DNA of 36,279 bases, taken from assembly GCA_945901765.1 (NCBI GenBank), contig CAMDLO010000016.1, forward strand, positions 1 to 36,279, written 5' to 3'. The notes below the pieces were generated by a model that searched no databases, was not told where the DNA came from, and saw nothing but the letters and a program-made list of their open reading frames with translations. The DNA comes from Cyanobium sp. NIES-981. GTDB taxonomy: Bacteria > Cyanobacteriota > Cyanobacteriia > PCC-6307 > Cyanobiaceae. Positions 15,056-25,856 of the stretch are shown here, piece by piece. The position numbers and the translations under genes were made by a program. The number at the start of each line of letters is the position of its first letter. Positions within the stretch are counted from its first letter, which is position 1.

Positions 15056-16438
15056 ATGCCCCTTCGCTGGCTCAATGCCCCTGCCGCCCCAATCGGGCTG
15101 CCGTTGTTCGCACTGCTGCTGGTCGGCTGCGCCGCCCAGGCCGATCTGGTCGGCCAGCCACCGGCCCGGCCACCGCTTCCCCCTGGCATTGAGGTGGCCT
15201 TCAACCACCGGGCCAGCGGGCGTTACCGCAGCCCGATTCACGGCCAATGGCGCCCCGGCGACGATCTGGAGGCCTTTCTGCTGGAGAGCATCAGGGGGGC
15301 CCGGCAGGAGATCCTGGTAGCGGTGCAGGAGCTGTCGCTGCCGCGGGTGGCTGAGGCCCTGGTCGAGCGTCGCCGGCAGGGCCTGACCGTGCAGGTGGTG
15401 CTGGAGCACCTCTACAGCACCCCCTGGAGCGAACAGCATGCCGCCGATCTCAGCCCCCATCTGCGTCAGCGCCAGCACCAGCTGCGGGCCCTGGGGGGAG
15501 GTGATGCCATTCGCATCCTGCGCGATGGCGGCGTGCCGATGCTCGACGACACGGCCGATGGCAGCGCCGGCAGCGGGCTGATGCACCACAAATTCATGGT
15601 GATCGACCGCCGGCAGGTGATCACCGGCTCCACCAATTTCACCAGCTCCTGTGTGCACGGTGATCCCGACGATCCCCGCACGCGCGGCAATGTGAACCAC
15701 CTGCTGCGTCTGCAGAGCGCGCCCCTGGCCGAGCTGTTTCACCGCGAATTCATGATGCTGTGGGGTGACGGTCCCGGAGGAGCGCCCGACAGCCGCTTCG
15801 GCATCGCCAAGAACAGCCCCGGCATCCGCTGGACCACGGTGGGGCAGGTGCCGGTAGGCGTGCTGTTCGCCCCCCATCGGCGCCAGGACCCCCACCATGG
15901 TCTGCGGCTGCTGGATGAGCTGCTGGCTCGCACCCGGCGCGAGGCCGATCTGGCCCTGTTCGTGTTCTCCGATCAGCAGTTAGGCAACCGCCTCGGCGAG
16001 CTGCACGATCGGGGTGTGGCGATCCGCCTGCTTGCCGATCCCGGTTTCGCCACCCGTTCATTCAGTGAGGTGCTGGATCTGCTCGGCGTCGCCCTGCCCG
16101 ACCACCGCTGCCGCCTCGAAGCTGGAAACAGGCCTCGCTCCACCGGGATCGACGGGGTCGGCACCCCGCGCCTGAGCCCTGGGGACAAGCTGCATCACAA
16201 GCTGGCCGTGCTGGACCGCCGGTTCGTGATCAGCGGTTCATTCAATTGGAGCCCATCAGCCGCGCACCAGAATGACGAAACCCTGCTGGTGATCGATTCA
16301 CCAGCCCTGGCGGTGCACTTCCGTGAGGAGATCGACCGGCTCTGGCAGGGCGCGGAACTCGGGGAGACGGCCAGGCTCGAACGCAAGCGGCAGCGGCAAC
16401 GGCTCAGCTGTGGCAGCGGCCGCGCGCTGCGGTCCTAA
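15056..16438 (+). CDS. Phospholipase D-like lipoprotein with two HKD motifs
   Basis: From the ATG at 15056 the 460-residue protein begins with a lipoprotein signal peptide ending in the lipobox Leu-Val-Gly-Cys25, so it should be lipid-anchored outside the cytoplasmic membrane. The open frame starts earlier, at 14972, but those residues would place the signal internally. Two HxKx4D motifs are intact: His177/Lys179/Asp184, followed by Gly-Ser-Thr-Asn-Phe, and His380/Lys382/Asp387, followed by Gly-Ser-Phe-Asn-Trp-Ser. This is the complete bilobed active site of the PLD superfamily, which includes phospholipases, phosphatidyltransferases and nucleases. The substrate is not evident, though the envelope location favours phospholipid or extracellular nucleic acid. 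Confidence 0.88.
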   Translation: MPLRWLNAPAAPIGLPLFALLLVGCAAQADLVGQPPARPPLPPGIEVAFNHRASGRYRSPIHGQWRPGDDLEAFLLESIRGARQEILVAVQELSLPRVAEALVERRRQGLTVQVVLEHLYSTPWSEQHAADLSPHLRQRQHQLRALGGGDAIRILRDGGVPMLDDTADGSAGSGLMHHKFMVIDRRQVITGSTNFTSSCVHGDPDDPRTRGNVNHLLRLQSAPLAELFHREFMMLWGDGPGGAPDSRFGIAKNSPGIRWTTVGQVPVGVLFAPHRRQDPHHGLRLLDELLARTRREADLALFVFSDQQLGNRLGELHDRGVAIRLLADPGFATRSFSEVLDLLGVALPDHRCRLEAGNRPRSTGIDGVGTPRLSPGDKLHHKLAVLDRRFVISGSFNWSPSAAHQNDETLLVIDSPALAVHFREEIDRLWQGAELGETARLERKRQRQRLSCGSGRALRS

Positions 16439-16465
16439 GTTGGATAGCCGACCGACTGCGTGACA

Positions 16466-16708
16466 ATGCCCGCGCTTCCGGATTCCAGACAACACCTGGC
16501 CACACTGGATGCGATTCAGCTGATGCTCCGGGATCTGCACACGCGACACGACGAAATCCGCCATCGGGCAGCGTTTCGCGGCTGCACCAAGGAGCTGCTG
16601 GATGTGCAGCAGGAACTGGTGAATTACCTGCTGGCCAAAAAGGGGGCTCTGATGGGCCAGCAGAACCCGGAAAGCCAGAGCAATCCCAGCTACACCGCTT
16701 TCCTCTGA
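16466..16708 (+). CDS. Small helical protein of unknown function
   Basis: About 80 residues from the ATG at 16466; a GTG two codons earlier, at 16460, is also possible. It is mostly helical and has charged His/Arg segments (about residues 20-40), a single Cys (Gly-Cys-Thr), and a second amphipathic helix containing Gln-Gln-Glu-Leu-Val-Asn-Tyr-Leu-Leu-Ala-Lys-Lys. No family is recognised. It lies 27 bp after the PLD-like gene on the same strand and could share its transcript. Confidence 0.65.
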   Translation: MPALPDSRQHLATLDAIQLMLRDLHTRHDEIRHRAAFRGCTKELLDVQQELVNYLLAKKGALMGQQNPESQSNPSYTAFL

Positions 16709-16790
16709 GCCGTTCCCGTCCCGCCGCCGTCTGACGCCGCTGAACGCTGTTGCTGAACCACCGGGGTGGGTCGCTGAATCCTCGGCCTGC

Positions 16791-18017
16791 GTGATCGTGG
16801 GTGCCGGCCCCGGCGGCGCCTGCCTGGCCCTGCATCTGGCCAGGCAGGGCGTGCCGCTCACTCTGGTGGAAACCATGCGCAGCCCCGGCGGCCGCTTCCG
16901 CGGTGAAGCCCTGATGCCCCATGGGCTCGAGGTGCTGGCGGCCATGGAGCTGCTGCCCCTGCCTGCCCCCATTCCGCAATGTCCGCTGCAGGGTTGGCGC
17001 TACGTCGTGAACGGCCACGACTGGTTCCGCCTGAGGGAGCCCCTCGAATCGGGTGGGGGGCGGCGCTGCACCCTGATCAGCCAGCCGGCACTGCTGCAGC
17101 ATCTGCTCAGGGAGCTGCAGCAGTTTGACCATGTGGCGCTGCTTCAGGGGCAGACGGCCGAAACGCTCCTCTGGCAGGGGGAGCGGATTGCGGGGGTCCG
17201 CCTGAATGACGGCCGGGAGCTGCCCGCGAGGGTGGTGGTGGCCGCCGACGGCCGCAGCTCCCGGCTGCGGCACCAGGCTGGCCTGGCCCTGGAGCAGCTG
17301 GGTCCTGGCTTTGAGCTGCTCTGGTTCCAGCTGCAGGAAGCGGATCCCGGTCCGCTGGCCGGAGAGTTCGTGACGCTGATCGGGCCGGCAGGGATCTGCA
17401 GCGCCTTCGCTTCAGCCAGCGGCAGCGTGCAGGTGGGCTGGGTGCAACCGCAGGGCAAGCACCATCGTCTGGACTGGGCCGAACAGCTCGCGGCCCAGAG
17501 CCCCGGCGATCTGGCCCCGTGGTGGCGCCAGCAGGCCGAAGCCTTCAAGACGCCCAACCGCCTGCGGGTGCAAGTGGGCCATGCCCAGCGCTGGTGGCAG
17601 CCTGGCCTGCTGCTGCTCGGTGACGCCGCCCACCCGATGAGTCCGGTGCGAGCACAGGGCATCAACCTGGCGCTGCGCGATGCCTGGGTGGCCGGCTGTG
17701 AGCTGGGACCGCTGTTGCGGGAGCAGGCTCACGAGCCGGCCCTGGATGCAGCCCTGGCCAGGATCGAAGCGCAGCGACGCGCGGAGATCAGCGGGTTGCA
17801 GCGACACCAGGCAGCGGAAACGGCCAAGGGGATGCTGCTGCTGCATCAGCCGCAGCTGCGCCGGCTGGCCGCAGCCTCCGCCCCCTGGCTCGGTTCACTG
17901 GTGGCCCGGCGCTGGCGCCACGAGCAGAGGCCGTTCCGACAGGGAATCGGCACACCGACCGGGTTGAACAGATCCGCAGCGGCCGCCACCGCTCCCAGGG
18001 CCCTGCCCCCGCAATGA
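16791..18017 (+). CDS. FAD-dependent oxidoreductase/monooxygenase (UbiH-like fold)
   Basis: A 408-residue flavoprotein of the group that includes aromatic-ring hydroxylases and geranylgeranyl reductases. The FAD dinucleotide motif Gly-Ala-Gly-Pro-Gly-Gly-Ala begins at residue 4. An Asp-Gly motif (Ala-Ala-Asp-Gly-Arg-Ser-Ser, about 148-154) and the second FAD motif Gly-Asp-Ala-Ala-His-Pro-Met-Ser-Pro (about 282-290) are intact. The substrate is unknown. The GTG start leaves no residues before the first beta strand. The frame stays open upstream for at least 90 bp but shows no ATG, GTG or TTG, so either this GTG is used or a rarer start lies upstream. Confidence 0.88.
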   Translation: MIVGAGPGGACLALHLARQGVPLTLVETMRSPGGRFRGEALMPHGLEVLAAMELLPLPAPIPQCPLQGWRYVVNGHDWFRLREPLESGGGRRCTLISQPALLQHLLRELQQFDHVALLQGQTAETLLWQGERIAGVRLNDGRELPARVVVAADGRSSRLRHQAGLALEQLGPGFELLWFQLQEADPGPLAGEFVTLIGPAGICSAFASASGSVQVGWVQPQGKHHRLDWAEQLAAQSPGDLAPWWRQQAEAFKTPNRLRVQVGHAQRWWQPGLLLLGDAAHPMSPVRAQGINLALRDAWVAGCELGPLLREQAHEPALDAALARIEAQRRAEISGLQRHQAAETAKGMLLLHQPQLRRLAAASAPWLGSLVARRWRHEQRPFRQGIGTPTGLNRSAAAATAPRALPPQ

Positions 18018-18026
18018 TGGGGGCAG
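18003..18026. repeat. Perfect 8-bp inverted repeat at the FAD oxidoreductase 3' end
   Basis: CTGCCCCC (18003-18010) and GGGGGCAG (18019-18026) flank an 8-nt loop that contains the TGA stop codon of the oxidoreductase gene. There is no T tract, so it is a weak terminator candidate at best. It may protect the mRNA end or be chance in GC-rich DNA. Confidence 0.4.
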
Positions 18027-18063
18027 CTCCCTGCTGAACGGGCGCCTGCCCAGCCTGCCGCCG

Positions 18064-18516
18064 ATGGTCTCCGCTTCCGTCCAGTCCCGCCGCGCGGCCA
18101 GCGCGCTGATCCCGCTGGCCGGAATCGTTCTGCTGGCCACGTCATCCGGCAGCCCGCCTGCCGGAGCTCGGCAGGAACCGCCTTACCCCAGCCAGGAGCA
18201 GCTGCGTCAGCTGCAGCTGCTCACCTTCAGCTGCGCCCGGGATAACAGGGCCGTGGCCTGCGACCAGGCCCGTGGCCAGGCCGACCCGCTGCTCGATCAC
18301 CCCCGCCTGCCAGGCAGCTGCAAGGACGCCCTGTGGCAGATCCGCGAGCAGGCCGTCGTGGCGCCGATCAACAGCTTCGAACGACGGGACCGGCTCGATC
18401 GGGTGGCGGTGCAGATCCTGCGCAGTTGTCAGGCCGGCAGCCGGCCCGCGACATCCGGGGGTGGCCAGAGCGAGCAGAAACGACCAGGAGGCTTCGGGCT
18501 TCTGCCCTCCAACTGA
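18064..18516 (+). CDS. Small exported protein, unknown
   Basis: A 150-residue protein with an N-terminal signal-like segment: Arg-Arg at about 9-10, a hydrophobic core at about 12-26, and a probable cleavage region near Ala-Arg around 35. The mature part has four Cys residues (Phe-Ser-Cys, Val-Ala-Cys, Gly-Ser-Cys and Arg-Ser-Cys), enough for two disulfides, and a helical middle. The C-terminal 30 residues are Gly/Ser-rich. No family is recognised. It converges on a second exported small protein 35 bp away. Confidence 0.65.
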   Translation: MVSASVQSRRAASALIPLAGIVLLATSSGSPPAGARQEPPYPSQEQLRQLQLLTFSCARDNRAVACDQARGQADPLLDHPRLPGSCKDALWQIREQAVVAPINSFERRDRLDRVAVQILRSCQAGSRPATSGGGQSEQKRPGGFGLLPSN

Positions 18517-18551
18517 ACCGCTGGCCCTGCCGGCTGATGGCCGGGGAGTGA

Positions 18552-18974
18552 TCAGGGTTTCGGGGCGGCGGCGGAGCCGAACTCCATCAACTGAAGCAGC
18601 TCCCGAGCCGTGGCCTCCATGAAAGCCACGGACCAGCTCAGCTGAACCACGGCCCGCTCCGCCAGAGCACAGGCGGGATCCACCTGGCCAGGGCCGGCCT
18701 CACAGCTGGCTGACAGCCCGAGCAGCGCGTTGGTGAGCTTGCCCCGCAGGCAGCTCTCAGTCCCGGCGCGAGCCAGCACGGCTTCCGCCGCCGCTCTGGA
18801 GCGAGCTCTCGCCTCGGCGATGGGCAGGGCCGGAGCAGCCCCCTGCACGGCCGCGGCGGTAGGCAAAGCAGGCCCAGCGAGCAGCAGTGCGGCCAACGCC
18901 ACGAACCGGCGGGAGCGGGAGCGGGCTCGTCGGCCCGAACCAGGCGGTCCTTGGCGCACGGCGTTGGCCATCAA
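18552..18974 (-). CDS. Small exported protein, unknown
   Basis: A 140-residue protein with a basic N-terminus (Arg/Ser-rich, about 14-23), a hydrophobic segment at about 24-42 and an Ala-rich probable cleavage site. The mature part is a helical, alanine-rich domain with three Cys residues (Glu-Ser-Cys, Ala-Ser-Cys and Pro-Ala-Cys). No known family is seen. Either of the first two Met codons could start it. A GC-rich, Ala-coding sequence such as this can stay open by chance on several strands, so the call rests mainly on the signal peptide. Confidence 0.55.
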   Translation of the reverse strand: MMANAVRQGPPGSGRRARSRSRRFVALAALLLAGPALPTAAAVQGAAPALPIAEARARSRAAAEAVLARAGTESCLRGKLTNALLGLSASCEAGPGQVDPACALAERAVVQLSWSVAFMEATARELLQLMEFGSAAAPKP

Positions 18975-19010
18975 CGGAGAGGCGCTGCGAGAAGCACAGC
19001 ATCAACGTAG

Positions 19011-20714
<1,704 letters not shown>

Positions 20715-20726
20715 TCTGGTTGAGCT

Positions 20727-20746
20727 GCTGGTCTGCCGAGACCAGC
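20727..20746. terminator. Hairpin between convergent pgm and small membrane-protein gene
   Basis: GCTGGTCT-GCCG-AGACCAGC is a perfect 8-bp stem with a 4-nt loop, in the 34-bp gap between the convergent pgm stop and the stop of the small membrane-protein gene. Neither side has a T run, so termination efficiency is uncertain, but placement and symmetry suit a bidirectional terminator. Confidence 0.5.
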
Positions 20747-20748
20747 CA

Positions 20749-21057
20749 TCAGGTCGGAGGCTCCTCACCCCGGCCCCGCTTGTGGCGATGGTGCTGGTGA
20801 TACTCCGGCTCGGGGCTGGCCACCTGCAGCTGCCGGACCGCTTCGATCGACAGACCCGCCAGCAGGCCGAAACCTGACAGCAGCACCAGCAACCAGAACT
20901 GGGCCGACGGGGTGATCTGGGCGGTGGTGCTGGCGGCAAGCCGTCGCAGCAGCAGGGCCGCGGCCAGACCGATGGCGGCCCCGATCAGACCGATGACAAC
21001 GATCTGGCGTCCCCGAAAACGGACCTGTGTCTGGGACTGGCGCGGCAGATCGGCCAT
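20749..21057 (-). CDS. Small two-helix membrane protein of RND cassette 1
   Basis: 102 residues: a basic N-terminus, two membrane helices (about 19-37 and 53-71), then a cytoplasm-like tail rich in His and Arg (about 88-97). It starts 3 bp after the stop of the upstream RND transporter gene, so it is almost certainly co-expressed. It resembles the small gene at 25857-26138 in the same relative position. Both have a basic Arg-x-Ile-Val entry to helix 1, a Ser-Gly-x-Gly motif in helix 2, and a Glu-x-x-Arg-Gln-Leu motif just after it. No named family is recognised. An accessory or stabilising subunit of the pump is inferred. Confidence 0.8.
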   Translation of the reverse strand: MADLPRQSQTQVRFRGRQIVVIGLIGAAIGLAAALLLRRLAASTTAQITPSAQFWLLVLLSGFGLLAGLSIEAVRQLQVASPEPEYHQHHRHKRGRGEEPPT

Positions 21058-21060
21058 CGA

Positions 21061-24000
21061 TCAGGTGGGCTGCTCTGCGGGAGGTGGGGCCGTGAACTGC
21101 TTGAGCACCACATAGAAGGCCGGCACCACCAGCAACGACAGCACCGTGGCCACGGTGAGGCCACCAAACACGACCGTGCCAAGGGAAGCCTGGCTGCGGG
21201 CCCCGGCGCCGCTGGCCAGCACCAACGGCAGAAAGCCGAACAGGGAGGAGATGGCCGTCATCAGGATCGGCCGAAACCGGGCACTGGCCGCCTCGCGGGC
21301 CGCCTCAAGCGGGGAGTGGCCCTCCGCCATCCGTTGGTTGGCCAGATCCACGATCAGAATCCCGTTCTTGGCCGCCAGAGCGATCAACATCACAAGCCCC
21401 ACCTGGGCGTAGATGTTGAGCACCTCCTGACGCAGGGCCAGAAACAGCAAAGCCCCAAGCATGGCGGTGGGCACCGTCATCAGGATGATCAGGGGGTCGG
21501 TGTAGCTCTCGTACTGGGCCGCCAGCACCATGTACACCACCACGATGCCCAGGGCGAACACCACAACGGCCAGGGCACCGGCCTTGATCTCCTCGCGGGA
21601 GATACCGGTCCAGTCGGAGCCGATCGACGGTTGATCGAGCTGCTCAAACAGATCTCGGATCGTGTTGATCGCCTCACCCGAGCTCACACCTGGAGCCGCC
21701 AGCCCTTCCACTCTGATGCTTCTGAACAGGTTGAAGCGCGGAATCAGGGAGGGGCCGGACTGCTGCTCCAACTGGATGAACTCCGACAACGGCACAGGCC
21801 GTCCAGAGCGATCGTTGACCGTGAGGGCCGCCAGCTGGTCAGGGCTCGAGCGCCGGTCGGCGTCGGCCTGCACGAACACCCGACGCACCCGGCCCTCATC
21901 GAAGGTGTCATTCACGAACAGGCCGCCGATGTTCAGGCTGATGGCCCGCATCGCCGCCCCGTAGTCCACGTTCAGGGCCGCCATCCTGTCGCGGTCGACG
22001 GTGACCTGCAGCTGGGGCGCCTCCGGCGAGAACTGGGTGAACACCCGCTGAAAGCGACCACTGGCATTGGCGGCTCCCACCAACCGGTTGGCCACCGCCG
22101 CGAAGTCGCTCAGGCTGAGGCCACCGCTGCTCTGGTCGAGCAGCTGCAGCTCAAACCCGCCGCCGGTGCCGTAGCCCGGGATCGCCGGCAACTCCTGCAC
22201 CACGACCCTGGCCTCCTGGATCGGCGCCAGCTTGGCGTTCAATCGGGCCACGATCGCCCCCAGCCTCTGCTCAGCGGCAGGACGGTCCTCCCAGTCCTTG
22301 ACGCCGAAGAAGAAGAAACCCCGGTTCGGGCTGTTGCCATCGAAGCTGGCGCCACTGAACAGGGCCGCGCTGACGATGTCGGGCTCACCGCGCAGCACCT
22401 CGGCCACGCGCGCATTCACGGCCCGGGTCCTGGCCAGGGGCTGGCCGTCGGCCAGCTGCACGACCCCGATGGCGTAGCCCTGATCCTCGATCGGTACGAA
22501 GCCGGTCGGCATGGCGGTGAACGCGAAGCCGGTGAGCACCACACCCGCCGCCAGACCCGCCAACACCAGCCGGCGATGGTTGAGGCTGGCATCCAGCAGC
22601 CTTCGGTAGCCCGCCTGAACGCGGCCATAGCCACTGTTGAAGGCGGCGAAGATCCAGGGGGTAGCCCAACCGATCAGCGCGCCGATCAGCCCGAAGATCA
22701 CAATGGGCCAGGGTTCGATCCCTGGCACCGCGATCAGAGCCACCACGAGGCCCCCCAGGGCGAAGGGCAGACGCAGAGGCAACCGGCTGAGCAGCGCCAG
22801 CGCGAACCCCACCACAGCTCCCACCACCAGAGCGAACAGGGCCGGCACCACACCGGTGCCGCCCAGCAGCAGGCCATAGATCAGCCCGATGAACCCGCCG
22901 GCAATGGCGTAGGTGCGACGGCTGGGTGGTGCCTGATCCCGGGCCAGCAACAGGGCCGAGAGCATGGGTGAGAAGGTGAGGGCGTTGAAGGTGGAGATCG
23001 CCACTGAAAACAGGATCGTGGCCGCAAACTGCTTGTAGATGGTGCCTGTGGCACCAGGAAAGAACAGCACGGGCACGAACACGGCCAGCAGCACCAGAGA
23101 GGTGGCGATCACGGCCCCGAACAGGTCATCCATGGTGGAGCGGGCGGCAGCGAGGGCCGACAACCCGGATGCCTTCTTGGTGGCGGTGTCCTCCACCACG
23201 GTGATGGCGTCGTCCACCACCAGCCCCGTGGCCAGCACCAGGCCGAAGAGGGTGAGCTGGTTGAGGGAGAAGCCGAACGCCTTCACGAAGGCGAAGGTGC
23301 CCACCAGCGCCACGGGGATGGCGATCGCCGGCACCAGGGTGGCCTTCCAGTCCTGCAGAAAGATGAACAGCACCAGCACCACCAGCACCACCGCGTCGCG
23401 CAGGGCACTGCTCACCCCCTGAATCGAGGCGTTGATGAAAGCGGTGGAGTCGATGATCAGCTCCATGGTCATGCCGACCGGCATCAACGGTTCAAACGCA
23501 GCCAGCACCTGTTTCACCCCACGCGACACCTCCAGGGCATTGCTGCCGCTGAGCTGATAGATCGCCATGCCCACCGAGGGAACGCCGCGCAGGTCGGTGG
23601 CCTCCACATCAAACGACTCACCCCCCAGGGTCACCCGGCCCACATCCCGCAGGCGCAGCAGGCCGCCATTGGCACTGGTGCGCAGGATCAGGTTCTCGAA
23701 ATCCTCCACGCTGGTCAGCCGCCCCTGCAACTGCACCGACAGGGTGTACTGCTGATCCGGTGGCGCCGGCGCACCGCCGATCTGACCGGCCGGCACCAGC
23801 CGGTTCTGGCTGCGCACCGCGCTCACCACATCGTCGGCACTAAGACCGTTGGCCGTGAGACGGGTTGGATCGAGCCAGAGGCGATAGGCCAGTTCGCGGT
23901 TACCGAAGTAGGTGAGGCTGCCCACACCCGGGACCCGGCGAATCGCATCGGTGAGGTTCTGATCGAGCAGGCCGCTGATCGTCTCGACGCTGTAGGGATT

Positions 24001-24450
24001 GGCAGCATCCTCACTGCTGAAGTTGACCACCAGCAGAATTGAGGTGGAGGCCTGATTCACGGTCACACCCGCCTGGCGCACCTCCTCGGGCAGCCTTGGC
24101 TGGGCCAGGGACACCCGGTTCTGCACGTTCACCTGGTTGATGTCGCGGTTGCTGCCGCTGGCGAAGAACACCGTGATGGCGCTGGTGCCGTCCGCGCCGC
24201 TGGTGGAGGTGAGGAACTCCATGTTCTCCACCCCGTTGATCTGCTGCTCGAGCACGCTCGTCACCCCCTGCTCCACGCTCACCGCATCGGCGCCCACATA
24301 GCGGGAGCTGACGTTCACCGTGGGCGGGGCGATGTCCGGCAGGCTTTCGATCGGCAGCAGAGGCAGGGCGATCAACCCGGCGAACACCACCAGCAGGCTG
24401 CACACCGTGGTGAGCACGGGGCGGATGATGAAGCGGTTGGAAGGGGACAT
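21061..24450 (-). CDS. HAE1-family RND efflux transporter, cassette 1
   Basis: An AcrB/MexB-like proton-driven exporter of 1129 residues. TM1 begins at the N-terminal Phe-Ile-Ile-Arg-Pro-Val. Two large periplasmic loops and the TM4 proton-relay pair Asp413-Asp414 (Gly-Leu-Val-Val-Asp-Asp) are present. So is the TM10 lysine, Lys1028 (Ala-Ala-Lys-Asn-Gly). Residues about 512-600, between TM6 and TM7, hold several extra hydrophobic segments where AcrB has a short cytoplasmic loop, which accounts for the extra length over the usual 1040-1060. The gene follows its membrane-fusion partner by 12 bp and precedes the small membrane protein by 3 bp. The substrate is unknown. No TolC-like gene lies nearby. 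Confidence 0.95.
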   Translation of the reverse strand: MSPSNRFIIRPVLTTVCSLLVVFAGLIALPLLPIESLPDIAPPTVNVSSRYVGADAVSVEQGVTSVLEQQINGVENMEFLTSTSGADGTSAITVFFASGSNRDINQVNVQNRVSLAQPRLPEEVRQAGVTVNQASTSILLVVNFSSEDAANPYSVETISGLLDQNLTDAIRRVPGVGSLTYFGNRELAYRLWLDPTRLTANGLSADDVVSAVRSQNRLVPAGQIGGAPAPPDQQYTLSVQLQGRLTSVEDFENLILRTSANGGLLRLRDVGRVTLGGESFDVEATDLRGVPSVGMAIYQLSGSNALEVSRGVKQVLAAFEPLMPVGMTMELIIDSTAFINASIQGVSSALRDAVVLVVLVLFIFLQDWKATLVPAIAIPVALVGTFAFVKAFGFSLNQLTLFGLVLATGLVVDDAITVVEDTATKKASGLSALAAARSTMDDLFGAVIATSLVLLAVFVPVLFFPGATGTIYKQFAATILFSVAISTFNALTFSPMLSALLLARDQAPPSRRTYAIAGGFIGLIYGLLLGGTGVVPALFALVVGAVVGFALALLSRLPLRLPFALGGLVVALIAVPGIEPWPIVIFGLIGALIGWATPWIFAAFNSGYGRVQAGYRRLLDASLNHRRLVLAGLAAGVVLTGFAFTAMPTGFVPIEDQGYAIGVVQLADGQPLARTRAVNARVAEVLRGEPDIVSAALFSGASFDGNSPNRGFFFFGVKDWEDRPAAEQRLGAIVARLNAKLAPIQEARVVVQELPAIPGYGTGGGFELQLLDQSSGGLSLSDFAAVANRLVGAANASGRFQRVFTQFSPEAPQLQVTVDRDRMAALNVDYGAAMRAISLNIGGLFVNDTFDEGRVRRVFVQADADRRSSPDQLAALTVNDRSGRPVPLSEFIQLEQQSGPSLIPRFNLFRSIRVEGLAAPGVSSGEAINTIRDLFEQLDQPSIGSDWTGISREEIKAGALAVVVFALGIVVVYMVLAAQYESYTDPLIILMTVPTAMLGALLFLALRQEVLNIYAQVGLVMLIALAAKNGILIVDLANQRMAEGHSPLEAAREAASARFRPILMTAISSLFGFLPLVLASGAGARSQASLGTVVFGGLTVATVLSLLVVPAFYVVLKQFTAPPPAEQPT

Positions 24451-24462
24451 GGCAGGGCCCGC

Positions 24463-25572
24463 TCAGTTCACCTGCACGGGGGACCCATGGCGCAGGTTCA
24501 GCAGATTGGAGGTGATGACCTGCTGGCTGGCAGCCAACCCCCGCAGCACGGGGTAACGATTGCGCTGCAGGGGGCCGAGCCGAACGGGCACCTGCAACGC
24601 AAACCGCCCGTCGGCAGGGAGCTCGGCAAGGATCTTGGCGCTGATCCGGCCAGGATTGGCCCTGAGCTGCTCCAGCGTGCCGACCACAAAGACGAAACTC
24701 TGGCCCGACAGCTGGGTGACCGCCGCAAATGGCACCGACAGCTGGGTGTCGCTGGCCAGCACCAGCCGAGTGCGCGTGCGCAGCCCGGAGCGCAGATCCC
24801 CACGGGCATTGGGGAACTCCGCTTTCACCAGCAGCGACTGGCTGCTGGCGATGATGCCTGGATCGATCGAGCGCACCTGACCCTCGGCCAGGGGACGGTT
24901 GCTGGCCGGGTCCATCAGCACCACCGGCTGCCCCACCCGCACCCGCTCGGCGTACACCGCGGGCACATCGATGCGGGCCAGCAGACGGTCATTGCGGATG
25001 ATGGAGGTGAACGGACTGCCGGCCTGAATCACATCCCCGGCCTTGACCTGCAGATCCCCCACCACACCGGCGATCGGTGCCTTGAGATCACGGAACTGCA
25101 GATCCGCCTGGCGGGCCACCAGCTGCTGACGTGAGGAGATGAACTGCTGGCGGGCCTGATCGCGGCGCAGGGCCGTTTCGGCACCCATCCGCGCCAGCAT
25201 GTCGAAGCGCTCGAAGTTGATCCGATCGGTTTCGGCCTGAGCCTTGAGCGCCTCCACCTCGGCCCTCAGCTGCACCTGATCAAGCACCAGCAGGCGCTGG
25301 CCCTGGCTCACCTGATCCCCCTGACGCACCAGCAACTGCTCGATCCGGCCGGAGGCCTGGGCCGCCAGCGCCACCTCATCAAGTGCCTCCAGCGTGCTCA
25401 CCGTCTCCACACTCTGGCTGAACTGGGCCGGCGCCACGGGAGCGGTCTGCACCGGGAGCGCACGTTGCTGCACAACCGGTGCCTTCGACTGACAAGCCGC
25501 TGTTGTGACCATCAGAAGCAGGCTCAGGCCGAGCCCACCAGCCCTGAATCGTTGCGGCAAGGGAGGCATCAT
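24463..25572 (-). CDS. RND membrane-fusion (adaptor) lipoprotein, cassette 1
   Basis: A periplasmic adaptor of the HlyD/AcrA family, 369 residues. The signal peptide ends in a lipobox Thr-Ala-Ala-Cys27, so the protein is anchored to the inner membrane by lipid. The lipoyl-like half motifs are seen around Ala-Ser-Gly-Arg-Ile and Ala-Pro-Ile-Ala-Gly-Val-Val-Gly, flanking a coiled-coil hairpin (about 98-165, Gln/Ala/Arg-rich). The beta-barrel and membrane-proximal domains follow. The first two codons are both Met, so the start may be one residue later. It is the first gene of cassette 1. The sequence upstream is filled with repeats. Confidence 0.92.
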   Translation of the reverse strand: MMPPLPQRFRAGGLGLSLLLMVTTAACQSKAPVVQQRALPVQTAPVAPAQFSQSVETVSTLEALDEVALAAQASGRIEQLLVRQGDQVSQGQRLLVLDQVQLRAEVEALKAQAETDRINFERFDMLARMGAETALRRDQARQQFISSRQQLVARQADLQFRDLKAPIAGVVGDLQVKAGDVIQAGSPFTSIIRNDRLLARIDVPAVYAERVRVGQPVVLMDPASNRPLAEGQVRSIDPGIIASSQSLLVKAEFPNARGDLRSGLRTRTRLVLASDTQLSVPFAAVTQLSGQSFVFVVGTLEQLRANPGRISAKILAELPADGRFALQVPVRLGPLQRNRYPVLRGLAASQQVITSNLLNLRHGSPVQVN

Positions 25573-25582
25573 CGGGGGAGGG

Positions 25583-25616
25583 GATCAGCGCAACAGGACG
25601 ATCAGCGCAACAGCAC
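25583..25616. repeat. 17-bp tandem duplication
   Basis: GATCAGCGCAACAG occurs at 25583-25596 and again at 25600-25613 (period 17 bp), directly upstream of the cassette 1 adaptor gene, where its promoter or leader should lie. Confidence 0.7.
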
Positions 25617-25648
25617 AAGGACCGTCAAGGAGAAACCTGGCGCGCTGA

Positions 25649-25727
25649 ATCAACATTCTGAATCAGCAGGGTGCATCAGCAGGGTTAATCAGCAGGCTGA
25701 AAAAACCAGGCTGAAGAAACAGGCTGA
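25649..25727. repeat. 13-bp degenerate tandem repeat, six units
   Basis: Units of 13 bp (one of 14) read ATCAACATTCTGA, ATCAGCAGGGTGC, ATCAGCAGGGTTA, ATCAGCAGGCTGA, AAAAACCAGGCTGA and AGAAACAGGCTGA. The array occupies the middle of the 284-bp non-coding region separating the two RND cassettes. With the 17-bp duplication it is the main recognisable content of that gap. No gene was found in 25573-25856. Confidence 0.75.
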
Positions 25728-25856
25728 ACCCACAGATGCAGGGAGCAGGTTGATCAGGGTCCAACAAGGGTGGGTGTGCGAGTGAGCCCTCAGGAGACGA
25801 AGTCCTGTGCCCAGCCACAGCAGGCTACCCACAGATTCGAGCGCCAACGGATTCTG

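Noticed and set aside
21316-22971. 551-codon plus-strand open frame opposite the cassette 1 RND gene
   Set aside because: It is a shadow of the RND gene, with His/Gln/Arg-rich low-complexity translation and no recognisable motif.
25583-25727. Tandem repeats considered as a CRISPR array
   Set aside because: Units are 13-17 bp, directly adjacent with no unique spacers, and no cas genes are near.
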